Assembly: GCF_901709675.1 (NCBI RefSeq)
Contig: NC_051099.1
Coordinates: forward strand, 3,224,001-3,288,000
DNA from: Syngnathus acus
Lineage: Eukaryota > Chordata > Actinopteri > Syngnathiformes > Syngnathidae
Length of the DNA: 64,000 bases
Direction: 5' to 3'
Each line of letters opens with the position of its first letter. Within the stretch, counting starts at the first letter, position 1. The notes below the pieces were generated by a model. That model saw only the letters and a program-made list of their open reading frames with translations, was not told where the DNA came from and ran no database searches. This document shows, piece after piece, positions 17,558 to 27,578 of the stretch. The translations under genes were made by a program, and so were the position numbers.

Positions 17558-19338
17558 ATGGCGAGCCCCGGCAAGGAGCATCTGTACAAGGTGCTGGTGA
17601 TCGGTGACCTGGGCGTGGGCAAGACCTCCATCATCCGCCGCTATGTGCATCACACCTACTCGCACAACTACCGCGCCACCATCGGCGTGGACTTTGCGCT
17701 TAAGGTGTTGCGCTGGGGCGCCGACGAGACGGTGCGCCTGCAGCTGTGGGACATCGCTGGTGAGTAGAACCCACGCAAAGTCACTAGACAGGTTAGATGA
17801 ATTTCACTCGGATGGGTGAGACTTCCTCAAATTTGGACTTTTTTTGTCACGAGAAAGAAATGTAAGAGCGCCGCACGATCATGTGAGGGACATGAAGAGT
17901 TATTGTGAAAACTAATTAAAATGAACTAATAAACATTTTCAAACCTATACATTTTGAATATTGTCATGTCAACAGTAAAAACTTCTACTTTTCCAAACGA
18001 ACAAATGTCAGCCCGCTTCGCTCATGTGAGACTTGCCATTGTTGGAATAAAAAGTATTTAGCGCGACCAATTACGGGACACAATTGATGTAACGCACACG
18101 CACGGGTCACCAATGTGCTCTTTGTCTGGCTTGCGTGGAGTGTGACAACCACTTCGGACGCATGGCGCGCATGTGACCCTGTGCCATGAGGCACAAGTAA
18201 AATAGACTCGTTTTGTACGTTCCAATACGAAAGTAATAGTTTCTCGGAGAAAAATAAACAAATATGAACGGACATGTACATGCCATGGGGGATGTACAGC
18301 AGTTGTGGGGGTTTTTTTGGGTCCGCAAAGGAGGAAGTGCAGGGTGCACATCCTGTCACATGCCAGCCAGTGATTCAGCTGCTCGCGGAATGTCACAGCG
18401 CAGACAGCGAAAACCTGCTCTTACACACACAGACACACACACACACAGAGACACACACAAGCGGTTCTTGTGCAAATAGTCATTGTTAGTGTCAACAAGC
18501 ACGGCCTGTGTGCACTGCAGGAATGTGCTTAAACATCAACAATGACGACTATATTGCGGATTGTGTGGAATTATGCGTGTCCGCATATCACAGCTGGTCA
18601 GGAGCATTTTCATAACATGACCAACGACGGCTGCCAGACAAAACGCAACTTTTTCCCAGTTTAAAAAAAATAAAAATCATAACATTACAAGCCTGAAGTG
18701 GGGCTTCGGAATGGTCGTATTTTTAGCAGGTTCTAAAAAAATTTATTCCAAGAAAAAAAAAGTCGGAATGGGTCAATTTCAGGAAGATATATTTGCATTT
18801 GTTTGTATTTTGCGCGCAGGCCAGGAGCGCTTTGGCAACATGACGCGGGTTTACTACCGCGAGGCGACGGGCGCCTTCATTGTGTTCGACGTAACGCGGC
18901 CCAGCACCTTCGAAGCGGTGCTCAAGTGGAAGGCGGACCTGGACTCAAAGCTGACGCTGGCCGACGGCCGCGGTGTCGCCACAGTGCTACTGGCCAACAA
19001 ATGCGAGCAGGGACGCGTGCTTTCCGCCAACGGCCTCAAAATGGAACAGTTCTGCAGGGAGCACGGATTCGCTGGGTGCTTCGAAACTTCCGCTAAGGTT
19101 GTTACACCTTACAACAACAGGATATTTTAAAATGATTTTGAAAAAAGGCTAATCAGGGATCTTACTATTCTTGTCGCAGGACAACATGAACATCGACGAG
19201 GCAGCCAACTTTCTCGTGAAGCAAATTATGGCGAGGGAGCACGTCTTCTTGAGGAAAGCCGCGGCACCCGACATGGTCACGCCGCGGCTCGACCAACGAC
19301 GTCGCCAGTCGGACACATGCACAGGATGCTTCAAGTGA
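17558..19338 (+). CDS. rab38: Rab38 small GTPase, melanosome cargo trafficking
   Basis: Three exons: 17558-17759, 18820-19097 and 19180-19338 (TGA), joining to 212 residues (human 211). The motifs are P-loop GDLGVGKTS, switch I YRATIGVDFALK, switch II WDIAGQERFGNMTRVYYRE and G5 ETSAK, which is the Rab32/38 pattern. Rab38 directs tyrosinase-family cargo to melanosomes and lung lamellar bodies with BLOC-3 and VPS9-type partners. The G4 box reads NKCE, not NKCD (codon 19005-19007), and the residue before FETSAK is Cys where human has Trp. The tail ends CTGCFK, so the prenylation cysteines sit at -6 and -3, one residue shorter than the human CAKS end. An in-frame ATG at 17459 would add 33 residues unlike the family, so 17558 is chosen. 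Synteny beside grm5 and tyr favours rab38 over rab32. Confidence 0.95.
17760..18819 (+). promoter_or_regulatory. rab38 intron 1 with a cluster of MITF-type E-boxes
   Basis: The intron contains two exact TCATGTGA octamers (17879-17886 and 18022-18029), CATGTGAC (18170-18177) and GTCACATG (18355-18362), followed by a CA microsatellite (18423-18459). Rab38 is a known melanocyte gene regulated by MITF in mammals. Enhancer activity here is inferred from motif density. Confidence 0.4.
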
Positions 19339-19496
19339 ACTGGAGTAGCCCCTCAAAAAGTCCACTTTGCACATGCTCTTTTTGTTAGGTTAACTTATTT
19401 GGCATGTTTTGACAAGTGACGTAACAGCAGTACAAGTATATTTTCACTCACATCGAAATTCTTATTTCACACATAAGAACTACACAAAACAAAGTC

Positions 19497-19502
19497 AATA
19501 AA
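19497..19502 (+). terminator. rab38 poly(A) signal
   Basis: AATAAA lies 160 bp after the rab38 stop codon. Confidence 0.6.
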
Positions 19503-19661
19503 AATTGTACCAAAATAAATGGAAATCAAACCAATGCAAAACTTCAATCCAGGTGCCCTGAACAGCTATGTGCTAGATTTTAAACAAGTAACTACTGATG
19601 TAACATTGTGTCATATTATTTATATTAATTTGTATTAATCATTTTATTTGGTGAGCTGCCA

Positions 19662-19686
19662 TACTACTAGCGTGGTGCTAGTAGTA
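19662..19686. repeat. Perfect inverted repeat, 10 bp arms and 5 bp loop
   Basis: TACTACTAGC, then GTGGT, then GCTAGTAGTA, with full base pairing. It lies downstream of the rab38 poly(A) signal. No function can be assigned. Confidence 0.7.
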
Positions 19687-20357
19687 GAAAAATAAAATTC
19701 ATCTGTAAATTATAGCCTTTATTTTAAGGACTAAACACTTTCAACTATTTTAGAAGGATGGTCAGTTTAGTTATTTTTACTGTATTATCAATGGCGAAGA
19801 CTTGCATTTTATTTTACAATTCTCAAATTAATTCAAATCTGCCTCATTATTCGTTTCGTATTTAAAATGCGTTGTGAGAAAACTCTTTAAATTCTCGTTT
19901 TTTAACCCATATTAATCCTAATACAGCATTTCATCTATATTTTAGTTGTACGGTTTCCTCCGCCTGTATTACGTCAAGCTAACATTTGCTATGCTAACAT
20001 TACCCCGAGTAGGGAAAGTACTTTTATTTTTACACCATACCCTGTAGTCGGCTGCTATTTTAAACGAGAACTACTACCTAAACACGTCGCTAAATAGTAC
20101 TGGGTAGAGAAAAAGCTTAGAGAAACTCAATTGTACTTTTACACGAATACCAGAAGTCGCGTAAGAAAAGCTAAAGTTGTTAGCACGGCGAAGTGTCGCC
20201 CTGTAGTTTCATTACTATTTCTACTATTTCAAGTTATTTCTAACATGCTAAGAGCTGGAATGCTCACATCAAGCAAGATGGTCATCTAACCCGGATACAA
20301 AAAGCGCTTAGACAGGGCGACAAGGTAATACCAACAGTCATTAATCGGATTACTGAC

Positions 20358-20384
20358 CTTCTTCACGCTGAATTGTTCCGCCAT
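20358..20384 (-). other. Possible orphan first exon, MAEQFSVKK
   Basis: On the minus strand an ATG inside a YY1-like AAAATGGCGG context opens nine codons, followed by a good donor (AAG/GTCAGT). The start context and donor look like a real first exon, but I found no matching downstream exon and recognise no gene. Chance occurrence is possible. Confidence 0.2.
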
Positions 20385-21054
20385 TTTGACAAGGATTGGG
20401 CTCCTCTCACGCACAAGCACGTTTGACGTAAAGACCCCACTTGAGTGACATTTCAATTAAGTGGATTACGTCACTTTATTCTCGGGACTTTAGCGCTCTC
20501 TTGTGGCATATTCCTCGCATTGCATCCCTTTAAAAGCGATGCGTTTAATGTTCACACGGAATTGTGGCACTTTGCGTTTTTTAGCCACAAAAACAAAAAC
20601 AAATTAACATTTAAAGTGTATACTCAACGTGAATATATAAGTCATTACATCTCAAGTGTTTCGTGTGTTTTGAGAGGAAAAGGAACACAAACAACATTGG
20701 CACCAAATACAAGAATTTGTCATTGAATCATCTTGAGATGCTATTTTTACACATATGAACAGCGTATTTGAGTGAAAATCTGTACATAATAAAACTTGCC
20801 AATGATTAAAGGTTGACAATAAAACGCGTATAGCCAATAGAGAGAAAACAATCGGTGTAAATATACTATAAAGTGTCAATTTCAGACTGTTGGCAGGACA
20901 TTTTGGGTGGCAGCACCTGGCTGGGCAAATGATCATACAATACTATATAATGCTGGTGTTCACGTCCAAACGTGTTTAAGGAAATCATTAGTGTATAAAA
21001 ATAGAAAATTAGGACGAGAAAAAAAAATATGTACTTGCAGAAGTCTCCATGCCT

Positions 21055-24000
21055 CTAAATGTCCTCTAAATGTCCTTCAGTCTCAGCTTGAGTTGAGAAA
21101 GATGAGGAAGGAGTCAAGAGTAAGGCGTCTAAGTGTGACGTGAGGAAGCATTGGGAGTCGAGGAGTTGCAGCTGGTCTGGTCTGAGGTTTCGGGCTTCTC
21201 CGCGGATGCGCTGACTGAGCGCTGAGACGCTGAGGCAGGTGGTGGTCTTCTGATGATAAAGATGGTTTTGCTCCACCAGGAGCTTTTCCCGCTCGCACTT
21301 CTGAGGCAAGACAACATCAAAACATACTTGTCGTGTTACAGTTATCACTGAAGGAAAATAAATAATTAACTAACCAGTTTGTTGATTTCCTCCTGCAGGT
21401 TCGCGATGCACTCCAACTTCCTCTTGCGGCAGCGCTGCGCGGCCAGCCTGTTCTTGCTACGCCGTCGGATATCGTTGATAAAGTCCAGCTGTTGGCGTGT
21501 CAACGTGTGCTGAGTCAGCAGATTCTGTAGGTCCGCACGGCTCAGACGCACAGCGTAGTCCAAAGAGACCGGAAGATCAACCTGATGCACACACACCTCA
21601 ACGTGTTTACTGGAGATGAGCACACAACATCAACATGTACTTCAAGAAAACATATATAGTACTTAAAAAAAGTGTAATGAACACAAACACAGTAGCTTAG
21701 CACAAACAATCTGAGTGGTGGATTGACTTGACAATGACATCATGCCTGCCAATGAATGCACGCTGGACTCTGAGCGCACACGCGTCCACATTTACTGGTG
21801 AATAATTAACTTGTTGCCAAAGCAACCCACTGCAAACATTTGTACATGAGTTCCCGAGATATCTACGACTCAACGAATCATTTTAAATCTTTTCCGTGTT
21901 CCTCCAGAAGGTCATTTTGGCGCACAGAAGTTGGGCCTGAATCAGTAGCGCCCTGTTGTCCTCAATGCTCACCTGTCTGGCCCGTTCTCTGGGGCACCAT
22001 TCTCCCTCGCCATCAGTCTCCGAGTCGCCATCCTCACCCGAGTTGAGCGATGACAGGCCTGACTGGGAAGCTCCTTCGCTCTCCGATAGTGCGCCTCCCT
22101 TCCACGGCGGTCCGCCCCGCTCCGGGTCAGAATTCTGTGCCAGGAAGGTGCACTTGAGGTCAACCCGGAGGCAGTTCTGTTGAGAGGGGCCTGGGTCAGC
22201 CACTCTGTCCAAACCTCCTGGAGCTTCATTATACAGTGTGTCACCTAGGACCAAATTGGGACCACAAGAGAATTGCTTTCCTGGTCCTTTTTCTTCGTGT
22301 TTTGTAATGTTGGTTCCAATCCCTTGAACTCCATCTTTTTGTGAAGATGTCCCGAGAAGCGGGGACCTGGGACTAGCACTATTTGCTGCAAACTCTGCTC
22401 CATCTTCATGTCCAAGAGCTTCGCCTGCTGCCAAATCAGGACCAACAGAAAATTTTGCTCCCGGTCTTTGTTGTTGGTCTTTTGTGATGTGTGTTTTCTG
22501 ATGTGAGGGGACTGAGTCAGAGCTGTGATTCTTGTTGGTGTTAGTTCCTGTTCCCAGTTCCGCTCCATTCTTGTGTCTGCCAGGACCTTCGTGTTTCCGG
22601 GTGGTAACTGCAACCAGCTTGGGACCACCATTTGTTCCTTGAAGTTGTTCTCCGTCTTCCGTGGTAGTGTCCTGATAAGAGGGGACCGAGTCAGATCTGG
22701 GACTCACATCGGTACCATTTCCTGGAAGCCACTCTATGTCCTTGTGTAGTGTACTAGGACTTTGTACAGACTTGGTCACACGTGAAAACCTTGTTCCTGG
22801 TCCTTGTTCTCCATCTTCTAAGGCAGTGTCCTGATCAAAGGAGCCAGATTTAGATCTGGGACACTTTTCCACATTGTCACCCTCACTTGCGCAAGTTCCT
22901 GGAAGCGCAGTTGCATCCTGGCTTCCGCGTATTTCTGTTGCTTGATCTGCATCACCACAGAACTTGCTTCCTCGTCCTTGTTGTTCTTCTACAAAAGCCT
23001 CGTTCCATCCGCACGGTTTCTGGGGTGTCTCTTTCCCACAAGCCAACTGAAACTTGCGATACTTGGGCCCTCCAACAGGCTTAACTGAAAATGTAGTCCT
23101 CCTGTCATTCCCCTGTGGGCCACTGGGTGAAGCCGATTCCCTGGGCACCGGTTTGACGGCTTTGGGTTGAGCTTCCTCATCCTCACGCTCTTGCTTCTTT
23201 ATACAGCACCTCCTCCTCTGTGATGGCGGCAGCGGTGGGTCCGACTTGAATTTGGGTAGAAGGAAGTCGAAACAGTCGAGGTCAAGGTCTCGAAAGCCCA
23301 ACGTAGATGCCGCCTGGCGGATTTCCAGGATGTCGTGCTTACTGAAGACCAACTCGGACGTGTAGGCGAAGGTCAGCAGGGGCTCAAACCCACCCACGGT
23401 CACCTAAGGAACAGGAGAATATACGTCAAACAAATATCCAAACACAGTATTTTTTATATATATGTTCAGTTCTAAGTTCCCGATGAGCTCCAAAGTGAAC
23501 GGATCAATCCATAATCATTGTAGGTGTGCCTAATGAAGTGTCCAGTAAGCACCCTCCCTCGGGGTAAACAACGTGACGTCATCTTCAGGAATACTCTGGC
23601 AATTACATTGGGTACACCCCCTAAATGATTTCTAAGACCACTTCCAAAGCAGTATTTTCATAGTGTTCAGCTAGCAGGAAAATGTCGACAAAGTGACGTC
23701 ATTCTTAGAAAAAAGCATTTTTATCAATTGGTCAATTAATTTGGTACACCCTCCAATGCCATTCAATACAAATCGTACCTACTGAAGTGGGTCAATGAGC
23801 GCACGTGTCCACCCACTGTGGTAAACAAAGTGACGTCACCTTTTCTCGCAGCTCTCACCTCGGGTGGCAGGGTGACGTCATCGTCGTCGTCCTGCTCACG
23901 TTGGAGCCTTCCGGCGAAGTAGTCGCTGCAGGAGGCCATCACGGCACGGTGGGCGTGGAAACGACGGCCGTCTACCTGCACGGTGACGTCACAGAGCGTG

Positions 24001-24077
24001 CCGCGCAGCCGCAGCTCATCCAGACGCCGCAGCACGCGCGCCGGGTGAGCCGCGCACGCGTACCTGTACGAAGGCAT
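21055..24077 (-). CDS. bach1: BTB and CNC-bZIP transcription factor BACH1
   Basis: Four coding exons: 24077-23859, 23403-21973, 21581-21375 and 21300-21055 (TAG), joining to 700 residues (human 736). A BTB/POZ domain (about 20-125: [23 protein letters not shown], then [18 protein letters not shown]) dimerises the protein. [10 protein letters not shown] matches a conserved BACH1 stretch. An acidic DSETDGEGE segment precedes the CNC motif and the basic region ([18 protein letters not shown], near residue 589) with its leucine zipper. BACH1 pairs with small Maf proteins at antioxidant-response elements, represses haem-oxygenase genes and is released by haem through Cys-Pro motifs; two CP pairs are visible (KCPRS, EWCPRE). 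The C-terminus is short and lacks the family's final nuclear-export-type tail. The central region is internally repetitive. The human neighbours BACH1, MAP3K7CL and GRIK1 are conserved here. bach2 is excluded by this context and the linker sequence. Confidence 0.93.
22185..23035 (-). repeat. Degenerate tandem repeats inside the bach1 coding exon
   Basis: The central part of BACH1 (about residues 200-478) contains roughly five diverged copies of a unit of about 52-58 residues. Recurring pieces are SDSVPSxQ (twice), DGEQxxGT (twice), PGxxFSxGPxLxxGxxL (twice) and EExGxGxxF. The DNA shows the same pattern, with recurrent strings such as GTCCTGAT..AG..GACCGAGTCAGATCTGGGAC. The stretch is predicted to be disordered. 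Confidence 0.6.
23511..23850 (-). repeat. bach1 intron 1: diverged tandem units carrying TGACGTCA
   Basis: The intron (23858-23404) contains three diverged units of about 120-137 bp. Units starting near 23521 and 23777 align best: CCTA(A/C)TGAAGTG, then GGTAAACAA(C/A)GTGACGTCA. Each unit carries one perfect TGACGTCA (CRE/ATF palindrome) at 23574-23581, 23694-23701 and 23831-23838. GGTACACC-type ends lie between the units (about 23614 and 23743). The units relate to the dispersed GTACCTAATGAAGTG sequence seen elsewhere in the window. Confidence 0.55.
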
Positions 24078-25600
24078 CTACGATAGACGTCACAACAACT
24101 TTAATCATGCACAAAAAATGGTGAAATGTACACTAAAAATAAGATACGCTTACCTGTTCGTAGCGTCGTCCAGGTTCTTTGGAGGTTTGGACGACTTTGG
24201 GACAAGCTAAGCGAGCTTCACACACTCATCTGTCAAAGTGTGTGTGTGTGTGAGGGAGGGAGCTAGGATTGGCGTGTGTGCGCGGGCGCGCGTGTGTTGC
24301 AACTACGCTGACTCATGCTGATAAAAGATGAGCATGCATGTTTTCCCGTCCCACACATTCCCGCTCGCCCCACCTCCCCCTCTCTCTCTCTGCTATTGCA
24401 CTTCCTGGAAAGACAAACTCATTTTGACAAAAAAAAATACTGTATTATAATTTTTAATCCTAAATTAATATCGTTTTTCAATTATTTCTACAAATTATTT
24501 CTACTAGTATACAAGCTTCACACTATAATCCTCAAAATGATTAGGAGTAAAATATTTCACTGTCAATTTTTTTTCTAAACTACTCAAGTGAATCAGGTTT
24601 TGCTCATTTGTAAAGAACAATAGCAGATTTTTCTTCAGTAGTTGAAAAGAAACAGGAAGCATTGAGTTCCATTGTGCGAGTGTATCTAACTAGGTGACCT
24701 AAGTGTGTGCATGGAACATTCCAGATTGTGTGTATGTGTATGTGTTATGGATACTAACTAAAAAAAAAAAAAACTAAAAGCAGAAGTGCAGTCTGATTGC
24801 GACAGAAGCGTCCCAACAACCAATCAAGTGATGGTTTCAAATCAACTTCCTGTTTCCATGGAAGAACGCCAGTCGGCGTGCGCGATGGAGTCCAGTTTGG
24901 CTTTATTGAAAGATTGTTGTATTTCAGCTCCTACACATCGGTGCTTACATTCCCTTCATCTGACAAATAATCGCAACCTCGCCTCATTTCCTTCTCGCCG
25001 TGACAAGGGCTTGCAAATAAGGGCTTGGTACATTTACTTAAGTAACTTTTGGGATTGATGTACTCCACCGCGAGCACCGTCACATGACTCTGTTCCACCA
25101 ACCCAATGAAGTCACCCAAAAAACAGAAACCAGCTGAGTCTGCATAAAAAGTGGCATATTTCAGCCTCGAATTTGCACATCCCCATTTTATAGTTTGTGT
25201 TTTGGACACTAAATTACAAGATTCTAAACCCAACACGAAGCCCATAAATTTAAGCATAAACCTAATAAACACAGAAGATGAAGTCAGACTTCGAGCGGCG
25301 TAGACGTTCAGAAATCCCAGTTTTCTCACACACACCATACTCATACTGTATATAGTCGAGGTCGGGTACAGAAGTTTGACTCCGCCTTGGACCACATCAC
25401 AGCATTTAGGCTGTCTCCATGCAGCACCTATGAAAACACCAACGTAGCGGCTAACACTCTTAAATGCTAATCTTTGATTCTACAAAGATGGTTGCCGACG
25501 TCGGAGCACCAACCCAACAACGACATTGCATTTGTGTGTATGGCTCGTATAAAAATTAAATAAAACAAAGAAGAAGACCAGTTTTTAGGCGAGCGTGCGG
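24078..25600. other. bach1 upstream region and map3k7cl 3' flank
   Basis: Upstream of the bach1 start codon there are GT/CG-rich alternating tracts (24238-24300), which may belong to the bach1 5' UTR or promoter. A TTTATT at 24902-24907 (AATAAA on the minus strand) could end map3k7cl. A TCACATGA E-box lies at 25080-25087. No other coding exon was recognised. Confidence 0.5.
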
Positions 25601-27578
25601 TCAGGACGAGTCGGGCCTGCGTAGCCGTTGCAGTTGCCGCGACCGCTCTCCGTGTGCCGTCACTAGCGTGCGGTTTTCCTCTGACAGACGCCGGAACTCG
25701 TCCTCTAGGCGGGAAATCTCCGCCGCCACCTTCTGGTCTTCCACCAGCTCGGCCAGCAGCTGACACCTGAAGATGACGACAGGGAGGACAAATAAATTTG
25801 GTGATGTCCTACTAGGATGAAGGCATCTAGCGTGCTAGAACGTTAGCTTGGACATGCTAACACCATCTTGAGTCACATGCCATTAAAAGTCACAAGTTTT
25901 TTTGCATTATAAAAACCAAAAGTTTGAAAGAAATAATCATGGCAATTGGGTTAGTTAGGCAGACAAAGAACTTGGTGACGGGAAAAAACACAACATTTGT
26001 AAAGTGAAAGCAAACGGTATCGACAAGCAGGATGGGCGAGGCTTGGCCATTTACAGTGAACAGGTCTGATTGCTTTGTTCTATGCCAACGTCAGTCTTTG
26101 CAATCCACTTTGGAATTCTGACGTGCGCACGGAGACGCTCGACAAGTCGGACAGCAACATTCCCGTCAAAAGCCATGATTCACGCTTACAGGTGGCGAGT
26201 GGGCCGAACCGCCTCGACAGGCATGACTCACCCATTGGTATATATAGACAAATAGATTGTTTCTCATAGAGGCTAGCCATTGCTCTGACTCAGTCTGTGA
26301 CTTTGAATCGTGTCTGAGGGAGTCGGGGGCGCGCGCGCTGTGTCGGGTTGCGGCGGACTGTAAATAACGTTTCTATTAAAAGACGAGAGCAGATTGTTTG
26401 GCTAATCGGTTGTTTACGTCTGGATGATTGATGCCTGTTACTTTCAACGGAGTCTATTTTGTGCATAGCTTTTTTTTATTTACGTAGCAATAGCGCGCTA
26501 CGTGCCAACATATAGCTGTATAAAAGTGATGATGTAAATAAAAAATTCAGTTTGGCTGCGGTGCAACTCACTTGCGTTCCTCCAGGGCGGCGATGTCATG
26601 CTTGACTTGGTGGAACTCCCTCGCCATCCTGCAGTGTTCCTTGTACACATGCACGCTCTCCTTCAGAGATACACACGGCGACACTGGCTAAACCAGGAAT
26701 AAAATGGAAGTTAAAAAAGGAAATACAATAAGTGACTGCATATTAATCTGTGCTCAGTGTCCCAGTTTCCTCAAATGCGTTTATTTTGTCTTCATGACAA
26801 CACACCTGAAGTCGTTTTTCAAGATCCGGGAAGGTCTGAACGTGGTCCTCGGCATCTCGTGTGTCTGTCGATTGAAAACAAATACACATTGGTGTCGCCA
26901 CATGTTGCTAATTTTATTCCATGGCACACATAAATTAGTTGAAAGTGCAAATTACAAAAAATCAAATAAACTAGCATGCGTCCGTGGGCTTTAATAGATC
27001 TTGGGTGCCCCTAGTGGACACGAGACACTAAGCAGGTGCTTAGTTGTTTTGGCTTTGTTTATATCTTAAGCTAGTGTACCTAATGAAGTGTCTGGCAGGT
27101 GCAGGAGCAGAGAGAGAATCAAACATGCAGCCAGTGCGTGAAGTCATGCTGAACGCGCGGCGACAATTCCTGGCGGGTGTGACGCAACCTTCTAAAAGTG
27201 TCCACGCCGCCGCGCGGAACAACAAGAAGAACATTTGTGCTGCTATGCGGGACGTGACAACATGACAGGCCTGCAGGATGAACCCGGGTCAGGGGTTTGG
27301 TTTGGAGTGGTGGGGCGGGGCAGGGGATGTGCTAACACCTGTCACGGCTGCAGCGCGCAATAGTGAATGAGGTGGCGGTGGGCAGGGCCCGCGAGCTCCA
27401 TTTTTGTGGTCGGAATCCGCCGCGTGTTTTCCACACGTGCTGGAAACACAGTCGGGCTTTGGAGCGTCTTAAATGATCAAACGGCACTTGTGTCCGACGT
27501 ACCTGAGGCGTGGTCGAGGCTGAAGGAGATCCGAACTTCGGGTGCATCAGGAGACACTCTTCTGGTTGACGTGATCAT
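25601..27578 (-). CDS. map3k7cl: MAP3K7 C-terminal-like protein (TAK1-like coiled coil)
   Basis: Four short exons: 27578-27503, 26864-26806, 26687-26572 and 25766-25601 (TGA), joining to 138 residues (human about 142). The start ATG directly follows an in-frame TAA. The N-terminus (VRISFSLDHASD), the middle (AEDHVQTFPDLEKRLQ) and the C-terminal coiled coil (YKEHCRMAREFHQVK, then LEDEFRRLSEENRTL) follow human MAP3K7CL along their length. The protein resembles the C-terminal coiled coil of TAK1 (MAP3K7), which binds TAB2/3, but has no kinase domain; its role is poorly known. It sits between bach1 and grik1, as expected from human chromosome 21. Because each exon is tiny, the gene is easily missed: no long open frame marks it. 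Confidence 0.88.
27071..27105 (+). repeat. Dispersed short repeat GTACCTAATGAAGTG, best copy
   Basis: GTGTACCTAATGAAGTGTCTGGCAGG-type sequence. Related copies sit at about 11885-11915, 23521-23555, 23775-23800, 36896-36930 and, reversed, 28261-28292. All are non-coding. They look like ends of an old short interspersed or MITE-like family common in percomorph fish; the family name is not known to me. Confidence 0.6.

Larger units (their letters stand above)
19503..21054. other. Intergenic region between convergent rab38 and bach1
   Basis: This 1.5 kb AT-rich stretch includes the probable bach1 3' UTR. It holds a perfect inverted repeat (19662-19686) and a short start-codon exon candidate on the minus strand (20384-20358). 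A TTTATT at 20475-20480 (AATAAA on the minus strand) is a possible bach1 poly(A) signal. It is also the junction between the two human-synteny blocks. Confidence 0.55.
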
